The notes below the pieces were generated by a model. The model was not told where the DNA came from. It was given only the letters and a program-made list of their open reading frames with translations, and made no database searches. The translations under genes and the position numbers were made by a program. Shown here piece by piece: positions 1-9,845 of a stretch of 64,000 bases of DNA. The stretch's first letter is position 1; every line of letters starts with the position of its first letter. The DNA comes from Camarhynchus parvulus. Taxonomy: Eukaryota > Chordata > Aves > Passeriformes > Thraupidae. The stretch is from positions 610,001 through 674,000 of the forward strand of contig NW_022148237.1 of NCBI RefSeq assembly GCF_901933205.1, given 5' to 3'.

Positions 1-197
1 CTTTGGGGGCCGTGAGACCCCCGGGAGGGCGTGGGACACTTGGGGGGGGGTGGTCTGGGGGAGGGCGTGGCCGTGGGACACCCCGTGAGTCCTTTGGGTG
101 TGTCCCGGGTGTGTGTCAGTCTGAGGGTGGGGGTCCCGGGGGAGGTTTGGGGGTCCCGAGTGGGTTCGGTGGGCGTCTCACGGCCCCCGGCGCCCCC

Positions 198-227
198 AGC
201 CCTGCTGTACCTGCCGGACGGGTCGGG
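198..227 (+). repeat. Partial duplicate of the FRMD8 exon start, with its splice acceptor
   Basis: A C-rich tract, an AG acceptor and about 27 bases identical to the start of the real exon at 362 occur here, 162 bases upstream. The copy then diverges and reads into a stop, so it cannot replace the real exon. It is best described as a decoy or pseudo-exon edge. Confidence 0.75.
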
Positions 228-361
228 GCTGTGACAGTGCGGGGGTGCCTGATGGGAGCTGTGGGGGTCCCAAGGGTTGTGTGGGAATCCCGGGGGATGT
301 GTGGGGTCCCGGGGGTTATGTGGGGGTCCCGGGGGGGTCTCACGCCCCGCGGTGCCCCCAG

Positions 362-3300
362 CCCTGCTGTACCTGCCGGACGGGTCGGCGCTGCCGCTGC
401 CGCTGGAGCCGCCCCCGGGCCCCACGGCCGCGGAGCTGCTGCGCCGCCTGCAGGGGGCGCTGCGCCTCCCGCCCGCCGCCGGCGACGCCCTCGCGCTGTG
501 GTTGGGGTCGGAACTGCTCGGTGAGGGGGGGACAAGGGGGACACTGGGGGGGACAGGGGGACATTGGGGACATTGGGGGAACATGGGCACTGGGGGGACA
601 TGGACATGGCGGGGTAACAGCTCGCACTCTGGTTGGGGTCGGAGCTGCTCGGTGTGGGGGGGACAAGGGGGGGACATTTGGGGGGGGCAGATGGACATGG
701 ACATAGGCGGGACATGGACATGGGGGGACACGGGAGGACATTGGGACACGTGGGGACATGGGGACATAGAGAGGAAATGGGACCGTGGGGATATGGGGGG
801 GTCGTGGGGTCGCAGCTCGGTTCTGAGTGGAGCTGCTCGGTGAGGAGGGGTCATTGGAGGGTCCCATGAGGGACAGGGAGATGGGAGGATCCCCCTGGAG
901 GATGGGTGGGTGGGGTCCCTGTGCCTGTGAGGGTCCTCGTGGGGGTCTCCACGGGTCCCCAAGTGGGTGCCAGCCCGGTGTCCCCCCCAGAGGTGCAGCT
1001 GAAGCCGCGGCACCGACCCCTGCGCCTGGTCCGGCACTGGCCGGAGCTGCTGCTGCGCTTCAGCCTCGGCTCGCCCGCGGCCATCGCCCAAGGTGAGGGC
1101 TGGGGGGTCGGGGGGGGACCCTTTGGGGACGGGAGGGTCCTCTCAAGGGTCCCACTGACCCCCTGGCCCCCCCAGATGAGCCGTGTCTGCAGCTGCGCAG
1201 GAACGTGTTCTTCCCTAAGAGCCGTGAGCTGGAGGTGAGGGGGGACAGGGGGGTCCCCGGTGTGGGGGGATCCCTGGGAGGGGGGCACGGGGGGGTTCAG
1301 GGTGGGGTCTGCGGTGGTTTAGGGGTCTCTCTGGGTGACCTGGGGGTGTCTGTGGGTCTCAGCTGCAGGAGGAGGAGCTGCTCCGGTTGCTCTATGAGGA
1401 GGCGCGGGAGCAGCTGAAGGCGGGGCGCTACCCCGTGGACCCCCCCGAGGCTGCCGAGCTGGGGGGGCTCAGCTGCCGCCTGCGCCTGGGGCCCTTCGAG
1501 CCCGGCCAGCACACGGAGCTCAGCCTGCGGTCAGCACCGGCCGGACCCTGCCCGCGGGACCCCTGCCCGTGGGACCCCCACCTGAGGGAACCCCTGGCAC
1601 TCCCTTGGAGACCCCACCCAGGACACCCCCCATGATCCCGCACCTGGAACCCGCCCACGTGACCACCCACGGGATCCCCTCCACCTGGGACCCCCCACAC
1701 CTGGGACCCACCCACGGGAACACCTCCGGGACCTCCCGGCCCCACTGGACCCCCTGAGCCCCATGTTCCGCCCGTGCCCCTCCCGGTCCCCCTGTGACCC
1801 CCGGTGTCGCCCCCAGGCCGCTGCTGGGGGAGCTGCTGCCGCCGGGTCCTCCGGCCCGCTGGGGGGCGCTGTTCCGGCGCTCGCGCGAGCCGGGCCCCGC
1901 CCAGCGGCTGCTCGAGGCGTTTGCGCGTGCGCCGGGCCCCGAGGCGCCCCCTGCCGGATTGTACCGGGACTTCCTGCGCCGCTGCCACGCCCTGCCCGGC
2001 TACGGGTGAGGGGGGGGATGGGACCCCGGTTAGAGACCCCCAGGGGACACCCCGGAAGGGACACACCTCAGTGGGACACCCCAAATGGGACACCTCAATG
2101 GCATCCTCCCAAAAGGGACACCTCAGTGGGACAACCCCCATGGGGCACCCCCCATGGTTCACCCCAAATGAGACACCCCCAGTTAGAGACCCCCATGGGA
2201 CAACCCCCACTGATGCCCCCAGACCCTCAGGGAACCTCACCAAGACCCCTCCCATGGACCCCTGCAGACCTCAGGGACACCCCCAGGCACCACCCAGACA
2301 CCCTCAGATTGACAGGGACCCCCCCAGATCAGCAGGGAACCCCAAAAGAACCCCCTGTGCACCCACCCTGCCCCCCAGAGACATCCAATGAGCCCCACAG
2401 ACCCCCAGGGAGCTCTCCCAGGGACCACCCCAATATCTGAGCCCCACAGACTCCCCCAGACCCACAGTGACCCCCCCCCAGGACTCCTTCTAGACCCCCA
2501 AGTTCCTCAGTATCCCGGATCCCCCCCAGCATCTTGACCCCACACTGCACCTGAGACCCCATAAATTTGGGGGGGGACCCAGAATTGGGGGTTTGGGGGT
2601 GACCCAGGTGTGTGTCCCCCCCCTCTCCAGGTGTGCCTTTTTCCCGGGAGCCATTGAGCGGCCGTCGGGGGGGCTGCTGGCCCGGGGGGGGCTGCGCCCC
2701 GTCAGCGTGGCCGTGGGGCTCGAGGGGGTCACCATCATTGACCCCCGCCAGAAGGTATGAGGGGGGGTCCGGGGGGGCTGGATGGGGGGGTCAGGGGGGC
2801 TCTGTGGGTGACCCCACCCTCCCCGTGCCTCCCCCAGCACGTGCTGCTGTCCCTGACGTACCCCGAGCTGTGCTGGGAGCTGGTGGGGGCCGTGGGGCAG
2901 GACGGGGACCCCGCGGGGCAGGACGGGGACCCCGCGGAGCCCCCCCAGCTGTGGTTGGAGTTCGATGGGGACCACGAGGGAGCCCCCGTGAACCGATTGC
3001 TGCGCGTGTTCTCCCCGCAGGTGCGAGTGGGGGGCCCTGGGGGGGGGAATTTGGGGGGAGCAGGGGGAGGGTTTGGGAGCGCTTTAGGGGGCAGCTGGGT
3101 GGGGTCCCTGGGGGATCAGTTTGGGGATCCTGGGAGGGTCGGTTTGGGGGGTGTTGGGGGGCAGTTTGGAGGCCCCAGGTGTGGGTTTGGGGGTCCTGAG
3201 ATGATCCCAGGGGTGTTGGTTTGGGTATCCCTGGGGTGTGCTTGGGGTTCCCAAGGGGGTCGGTTTGGGGGTCTCTGGGGTGGATTTGGGGGTCCCTGGA

Positions 3301-4196
3301 GGGGTTCCCAGAGGGGTTTGAGGGTGCCTGGGGTGGGTTTGTGAGTCCTGGGGGGTCCCTGGGGGGCATCCCAGGGGGGAAGGGTGGGGGGTTCCCGGGG
3401 ATGGTGCCGGGGGGAGTTGAGGGGTTCCCTGCGGGGGTCCCGGGGGTTGAGGGGGTCCCTGGGGGGTGGGGGTCCCGTGGGGTCTCGCTCTGGTGCTGAC
3501 AGCGCCCCCAGGCGGAGCTGATGAGCGCCCTCATCGAGTGCTGCATCGAGCTGGGCGGGGCGGCCCCGCCCCCCGAGGAACAGCCCACGCCCCCCGGCGC
3601 CGCCGCGGCCACGCCCCCCGAGGCGGCCGGCGCGCGTGGCGCCCCCTTGCGGCGGCAGGAGAGCGTGACCCGGCCCCGCCTGCAGCGCCTCGCGACCATC
3701 GACTACGTGCGGGAGGGTGCGACAGGCGACAGCGGGACGTGGGGGACAAGGGGGACAGCAGGGACATGGGGTGCATTCGGGACAGCGGGGACATCGGGGA
3801 CATGGGGGACAGCGGGGACATGGGGACACACACACATGGGGTGACCCCAGCTTCTGGGGGGGTATGGGGTCGAGGAGGGGGACAGGAGGGGGTCACAGGG
3901 ACATGGCGGGGGACAAGGACCTTGGGGGAATCTGACAAGCGGGGGACACTGGGTACAGGGTGGTCTGGGAGAACGTGGCGAGGGGGGGGCAATTGGGACA
4001 CTCGGGGGTGGCACAGGGGACCCCGAGGCGGTTCCTGCCCTAAATCCCACCCCAATGTCCCCCCCCAGGGCAGGAGCTGCGGCGGGTGAAGCCCCCCCGG
4101 CGCTCGGCGTCCTTCTTCAGCCGGGGGGGGGCCGGGGGCGGCTCCTACAGCCCCGTGGCGGGGGGAACAGGAGGGGCCGGCTCCGAGCAGGGCTGA
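362..4196 (+). CDS. FRMD8: FRMD8, FERM domain-containing protein 8 (5' exon missing)
   Basis: Exons read as 362-520, 991-1092, 1176-1234, 1363-1529, 1817-2005, 2631-2754, 2838-3020, 3512-3716 and 4069-4196, joined in frame by GT-AG introns. The chain matches FRMD8 family landmarks in order: the FERM N-lobe start (LLYLPDGS), VQLKP and WPELLLRF, RRNVFFPK, LRLLYEEA, LPGYG-CAFFPG, VSVAVGLEGVTIIDPR, LWLEFDGDHEGAPVN, ELMSALIECCIEL, then a Ser-rich tail with RRVKPPRRSASFFSR and the stop at 4194-4196. In mammals FRMD8 binds the cytoplasmic tail of iRhom and stabilises the iRhom/ADAM17 sheddase complex at the cell surface. The short exon encoding the initiator Met is not in the window. Its place immediately upstream of a MALAT1-type RNA and SCYL1 matches the mammalian order. 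Identity is secure; the exact 5' extent is not known. Confidence 0.93.
618..850 (+). repeat. Two further copies of the FRMD8 exon end and donor site
   Basis: The sequence at the 3' edge of the exon ending at 520 (tggttggggtcgg then gctgctcgg and a GT donor) recurs at about 628-660 and, more degenerate, at about 800-845. All lie inside the following GGGGACA-rich intron, giving one real and two decoy donor regions. Confidence 0.65.
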
Positions 4197-4276
4197 GCCC
4201 CCCCGAGCCCCCCAAACCCCTCCCAGTTCAGACTGGGAGCACTGGAAGCCCCCCCCTCTTTGTACCCACACCCCCC

Positions 4277-4282
4277 AATAAA
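4277..4282 (+). promoter_or_regulatory. FRMD8 polyadenylation signal
   Basis: Canonical AATAAA 80 bases after the FRMD8 stop codon, which fixes a very short 3' UTR. Confidence 0.85.
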
Positions 4283-4319
4283 ATGCACTGTCCCCCCCGC
4301 CCCCTCTCCCCAGGCAGGG

Positions 4320-4740
4320 TTTGGTGGGATTTGGAGCCTTTTGGGGCAAATCGGGGTGAATTTGGGGTTAATCCAGAGCAGTTTGAGGCCATTTGGTACC
4401 AGTTCGGTGATGATTCTGGGTGGTTTGGGGCAGATCAAAGCTGATTCAGGATGGTTTGCAACTTACTTGGGCTGTTTGGGGTTAATTCGTGGCAGTTTTG
4501 ATCTAGTTTGCGATATTTGGAGCTGATTTTGGATCATGCCGAGCATTTTCCAGACAGTTCCTGGGGGGTCTGGGGCCACTTTCAGTGGAGTGGGGACATT
4601 TTGGGGCCAGTTCTGGGGGGTTTGGGGCCTATTCCAGGCGGTTTGGGGTCCATGCAGGGGGGTTTGGGACAAACTGCAGCAGTTTGGGGCCAGTTCTGGG
4701 GAGTTTGGGGCCAATTCTGGGGGGTTTGTGGCCAACGTAG
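4320..4740 (+). repeat. Degenerate minisatellite downstream of FRMD8
   Basis: Repeated units of about 25-35 bases built on TTTGGGGCCAATTCTGG-like cores, for example around 4610-4730. No coding signature. From 4740 to 5400 the sequence becomes AT-richer; apart from a TGTCACAC cluster near 4805-4840 nothing else was recognised there. Confidence 0.7.
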
Positions 4741-5439
4741 CCAAATGGCGGCCCCACGTGACAGCAGCGGCCATTTCGGGCTGGGGACTGAGGGACACGC
4801 GTGTGTCACACTTGTCACACGTGTCACACTTGTCACCTGTGTCGGGGACTTCTGTGCTGGGGGGGCTTCTCCCTCTCATTAGCACTAACGAGACCTTTGG
4901 GACAAATTCCACCATTTTTAGGGCAAGTCCTGCTGATTTTGGGACATCGCTCGTTGTCCATTTGGGACCTTCACAGACCCACCCAAAATCCCCTTATTTC
5001 ACTATTTAACCACATTTTCTTCCCTTTTCCCACCCAGCAGGGCTGCGTTTATCAAAAATAACACATTTTGTACCCATAAACCCCACACGCCTCCACTCTG
5101 CGGCAAAACCGCCTCAGTTCCAAATAACTTCATTTTCTTAAGGTGCTTTTTAGAAATTTAAGGATTTTTTAAGGCAGAACTGGTGAGAGTTTTGTGCTGT
5201 GGGAGGGGTCGGTGTTATCAGGGCCTTAAGATCACAGAGGAACTGCTCTGAAATCCAACATTTACAAACTAAAAAATGAAAAAAATAAAAATATCTATTA
5301 AGATAAAGAAATGTTTTGGAATAAATGTTATCTGAGGGAAATCGTGAAGGATTTCCCCCCCCCCGCCTCACGGAGCTGTTCCTGTGGGAAGGCGCCATTT
5401 TGGAGGGGGGGGGGAGCGGGTTATGACTGAATAAAAATT

Positions 5440-5835
5440 ATATTTTTCTGAGGAAAGTAAGACATTTCTGAGGTAAAACTTGACATTTCTGAGGGAAATA
5501 AGACATTTCTGAGGCAAATCGGGAACTTTGTGAGGGAAATGAAGCATTTTTTTAATACAAATCGGACATTCTAAGGGAAGTATGATATTTTCGAAACAAT
5601 TAGAACACTTCTGAGGCAACTCGGACACTTCTTAAGGGAAATCAAACATTTTTGAGACAAACCAGACGTCTCAGAGGGAAGTGAGACACTGATGAGGTAA
5701 AATCAGACGTTCCTGAGGGAAACCGGACATTTTCTCGGGGCAATCGGTCATTTTCTGACTGAAGTCGGTCATTTCTGAGGCAAATGAGATTCTCCTAAAG
5801 GAACTCGGGCTTTTCTGAGGTAAAACCAAGGAGAA
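5440..5835 (+). repeat. Tandem repeat, about 28-bp unit
   Basis: Many imperfect copies of a unit reading roughly ACATTTCTGAGGGAAAT / GGACATTTCTGAGGCAAAT follow each other with a spacing near 28 bases. It is AG/T-rich and non-coding, and stops just before the CpG-rich block at 5870. Confidence 0.8.
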
Positions 5836-5869
5836 AAGGGTGATTTTTTTTTAACCCTTCAGCCTCTCC

Positions 5870-6160
5870 GGACGCGGCAGAGGTGACTCGGCGCTTCCCC
5901 CACCCAATGCGGAGCGCACGGACCGATGGCGCCCCGCTCCCACCCCCGGCACCGCCCCCGCGGCGACTGCGGCAAAGCCAAGGGAGGGGCCTGCTGAGGG
6001 GGCGGGGTCTCCGCGTGGACCCGCCCACTGACGCCTCACTCTCGTATCCCTCCGCGCGCGGATCCCTCCGCCGGCCACATGTCCGGGGGTCACCTCACAC
6101 CGGTTCCTTCCCGCGGATCCTTCCGCCGGATCCTTCCGCCGGATCCTTCCGCGGCCGCTC
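5870..6160. promoter_or_regulatory. CpG-rich promoter-like block
   Basis: An abrupt CpG-rich island in an otherwise AT-rich intergenic stretch, with GC boxes (GGGGCGGGG near 5999) and three consecutive GGATCCTTCCGCC units at about 6114-6153, each carrying a GGAA/TTCC core. It has the look of a TATA-less promoter. It could start an upstream lncRNA, in the place NEAT1 occupies in mammals, or be an alternative start for the MALAT1-type RNA. No ORF starts here. Confidence 0.5.
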
Positions 6161-6179
6161 CCGCCCCCAAATTTCTTTT

Positions 6180-8000
6180 TTTTTTTTTTTGCCTGTAAAT
6201 GGGCGTGGGGGAGGGGTAGAATGAAAGTCGGGGCTGTGGGGGATGGGATCGAGCGGGGGGAGGGGGTCTGTGCCCATTTAGCCGCGGTTTGAGTGGCCCC
6301 GCGGAGGAGGGGACGCAATGAAGTTCCACCCCCGCACGCGCCCCTTTTGGTGAGGTAATTTTTGTGTGAAAGTCGATAAACAAGGGTCGGGTTTTAAAAA
6401 GCTAGAAAGCCTCAAGGAAAATGGTGGGTTTAGAGTGAAGAATTGAGGTGGTTTTGCCTTAAAAACCGACTAAGAAGGGGGCCTAGGGAGACTGGAGGGG
6501 CAGCCTCCCACTTTGGGTTTAAAAGCGGCCATTTGGGTTTAAAAAGCAGCTGAAAAGCTGCGGGGTTTGGTTTAGTGGTGATTTTTCAGGGCAAAACCTG
6601 TGTCCTGTGTCCCAAAAATGGCTTAAAGTCACCTTAAAGTGCTGTTGAGGCTCTTTAGAAGCTTTAGTGCTATCCCAGCTTTTAAAAAAATCTAAACCTG
6701 ATTTTTTATTCTGTTTTTTTTTCCTATGAAACACTGAAGATTTGATGAAGAGCATCTTTCTAGAGGAAAATGTTTTAAAATGGCCTCTCCAGGCTCAGCT
6801 TCTGAGGAAAAAGCAGCTTTTGGGGTGTTCTCATGCAGAAAACATGAACTTTGGCCATGTCAGAGTTGCTAAAATGATTTAAAATTTTAAATTAGGGCTT
6901 AAACCAGCTGCAAATGGGCAAATTATTGCTGTAAAAATGATCATTGAGATAAACCTTCCCTAAAAGGTTTTAGGGGAAGCCTTTTCCAGCACCTGAAATG
7001 GGGCGAAAAAATTTACATTGGAGAGCCTTAATGGCGGAATAACCCAGAAAATAATTAATAACAATAAAGAAATATTTTCTCCCGCAGGAAACGCCCCTAA
7101 AATGTCGGAACAGCTCCTCCCACACCCCCAAAATGCCTCATTGTTTTCGTCAGCACCTTTAATTAGCCCCAGAACTGCTTTAATGAATGTTAATTAAAAG
7201 TTTGGGAAGACGGGTTGTCCCCTCCCTGCCAGCATTTTTTGGGGTGTCGTTTCCTGCCCGGAAATGCCTCAAAAGGCCAAAAAATGTGCTTTAAATTGCC
7301 TAAAAAATGCCTTTAAATGCCTCAAAATAGTGGGGGTTTATTCCCCTTATTGAAAACAGGGACTTCCATGACTCAGCATGGCCTGAAATGGGGTGAAACA
7401 CAAAGATTTTGATGCATTTCTGTCATAAAAAAGGAAATAAAAATGGTGGTTAGGGCTGTGCTGTATCAGGGTGGAAAAGGGGGTTAAAAAAGGATTGTCA
7501 CGGCTTTTTGGGAAACAAAAAACTGGTGAAAATTGGGGCTTTGGGGTCTGTGCTCCCTCAAGAACTTTTTTCCCCCCCAAGATCTGTGACCCTTTTGAGG
7601 AGAAACGGCGCCTTTTTGGCAGCGGCCCAGCCCCGTGACGCAGCAAAACCAAAAACCTGAGTAAAATGAATGAATTTTAAAAAAAAACAAAACAAAAAAA
7701 AACCTCTAAAACCACCCGGGAAGGTCGAAACGAGGGATTTTAGGGCAGAATTGGCCAAACCTAACAAAAAAACCTCTGTTAAATTTAACTATTTTCGTGC
7801 TGGACCGCGTGGGCCGGCCAAAGGCCCACAGCCGGGGGGAGGTGGGGGGCGCAGTTTGTGAGGGGAAAAAATCGAAGAAAAGGGTAAAAAAAGTGAAACA
7901 ATGAAAAAATAAGCTTTTTCACACTGCGGGCAGTGGATTTTGGGGGGATTTTGGGGGTTGCTGCCCTTTTTTGGCGATTTTAGGGACTATTTTTTCGCCC
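6180..8000. other. Intergenic stretch without genes, possible lncRNA
   Basis: AT-rich sequence between two promoter-like blocks. No conserved ORF, tRNA or triple-helix element was seen. AATAAA-type signals occur near 7064 and 7434, so a short polyadenylated transcript from the 5.9-6.2 kb island is possible but not shown. Confidence 0.4.
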
Positions 8001-8056
8001 CCGCGGGGGCGGTGCTGGGCCGCTTATAAGGGAGGGCCCCGCGCCGGTTGCGCCCG
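7990..8056 (+). promoter_or_regulatory. TATA-like promoter of the MALAT1-type lncRNA (predicted)
   Basis: A GC-box-rich segment (CCCCCGCGGGGGCGG) is followed by CTTATAAGG, whose TTATAA core lies at 8024-8029, and then a GC-rich leader. Transcription would be expected to start near 8052-8058. Immediately downstream the sequence turns sharply into AU-rich repeats typical of the lncRNA body. Confidence 0.55.
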
Positions 8057-8100
8057 GCCGAGAACCAGAACCAGCCCCGAAACGGCCCAAATTCGGCCCA

Positions 8101-8740
8101 AAGCTGCTTAGAGCTGCTCGATTTTATACAAAAAAGCTCTTAAAATGGCTTTATTGCCTACCAAGAGCTCGAAAAATGGCTTTATTGCCTACGAAAAGCT
8201 CTTACAGCTGCGATATTTTATAGAAAGAGCTCCTAAGACTGCTTTATTTCATAAAAGTGGCTCTTAACTCTTTATTTAAAGAAAAGAGACAAAAGCTGTT
8301 TCCTTTATGGAAAACTGAGCTCTTAAAGCTGCTTTGTTTCTATAAAAATCCTTAAATTGCGGCGATTCCAGTAATTGGAAAAGCCGGGGTGAGCCGGGGC
8401 ACTTTTAAAAAATGAATGAAAAAAATTAATGAAAAACCTTTAAAAAAGCTCTTAAAGCTGGTTTTTATTCAAACCGAAGCTTCTAATGCTGGTTTTTAAG
8501 AAATCGCTGCTTTCAAAGCCGATTTCTGGAAGAAAATGCAGCTCTCGCAGCTCTTTAATTCCTGAAATATCTTAATGCGATATTTTCAAAAAGCCGGAGA
8601 GAAGCTGGGGCGATTTTAATTAAAAAAGAGCTTTTTAAGCTTCTTTAATGTAAAGAAAGAAAAAGCGCTTGATACGCTGTGTTCTGCTAAAAAAGCTCCT
8701 AAATTTAATTTTCTTTTAAAAAGCTCCTGAAGCTTTTTAA
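8101..8740 (+). repeat. Degenerate ~32-nt repeat, AGCTCTTAAAGCTG core
   Basis: At least ten imperfect copies of AAGCTCTTAAAGCTG followed by a T-rich TTTATT segment occur, often 30-34 bases apart (near 8134, 8165, 8197, 8227, 8318, 8447, 8476, 8540, 8694 and 8721). The phrase ATGGCTTTATTGCCTAC is duplicated at 8145 and 8176. The core is nearly self-complementary (AGCT, TTAA), so copies could pair with each other in RNA. Confidence 0.75.
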
Positions 8741-8984
8741 AAATGTAGTTTTGTCCCCAAAGTGGGGCCGGGCCGGGCAGCGCAGGCGGGGGCGGCCGGT
8801 TTGGGGTGAAATGCGGCATTTTCAGGCTCAGGATGGATTGAGAGGAGCCACTTTTGAGGGAAGAGCAGGAAAACTGAAGAGTGAAGATGGAGTCGGCAGG
8901 GAAAGGAGAGTTTTTCTTCGCAGTGGCCCCATCTGGGGGGAAAAAAGGACTTTTTGGTAAAATGGCGGCAGTTGAGTAGGGGAG

Positions 8985-9580
8985 GAGCAGAGAGAAGAGA
9001 GGAAAAAAAGGAGAGAAAGACAGAAAATAGAACAAAAAAAGAGAGAGAAAATAGAAGAAAATCAGGAAAAAAAAAAAGAAAATAGAAAAACTTAGAAAAA
9101 AGAAAACAGAAACAAAATTGAAAAAATAGAAAAAAGAAAATTGAAAAAGCATAGAAAAATGGAAAAAAGAAAATAGAAAATTATAGAAAAAAGAGAAGAA
9201 AATTGGAGAATAGAAGAAACTAGAAAAAATTAGAAAATTGGAGAAAATAGAAGAAATTAGAAAAATGAAAATCGAACAAATAGAAGAATATAGAAAAATA
9301 ATAGAAAAATGAAAATAGACTGTAAATAAATAGAAAAAATACAATTAGAAAAACGAAACTAGAAAAAAGAAAATAGAAAATTATAGAAAAAAAAGAAAAA
9401 CCCAAGTGCTGAAAATTTGAGAAGATGGAAGTGAAAGAAAACAGGGAAAAAATCAGAAGAGAGAAAATAGAAGAGAATAGAAGAGAGGAAAGAGAAAATC
9501 AAAGAGGATTTAGAGGAGAAAATAGAAGCGAAAAATAATGAAAAAAAGAAGGATAAAGGGAGAAAAAGGAAGAAAAATCT
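8985..9580 (+). repeat. Long purine-rich (GAAAATAGAA)n tract
   Basis: About 600 bases made almost entirely of A and G with occasional T, built from irregular AGAAAATAGAAA units; C is almost absent. Reverse-strand reading frames across it are low-complexity Phe/Ser/Leu strings and are not genes. Inside the lncRNA this would be an A/G-rich platform for purine-binding proteins. Confidence 0.8.
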
Positions 9581-9845
9581 CGATTTGGGCCCCGGAGCCA
9601 GGAAAATTGAGGAATTTGAGGAAAATGCCCCAAACGGAGCCGGAGGCAGCGGCCGGGTGAGGCCCCACCCCCCCTGGGGGTTTGGGAATTTTGGGGGGAT
9701 TTGGGGGGTTTTGGGGTTCTGTCGTTTCAGGCGCCGCCGCCGTCGCCCCTCCCCCTTCCCCCTTTTTCTATTAAACTCCCCAGAAATGGGGAAAACCCCC
9801 CAAATTCCTCCAGCGCCCTCCGGCTCCGCCGCTCCCGCCGGCGCC

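Noticed and set aside
8616..9344. 242-codon minus-strand frame with Phe/Ser/Leu stretches resembling membrane segments
   Set aside because: It is the complement of the GAAAATAGAA purine tract; apparent hydrophobicity is compositional.
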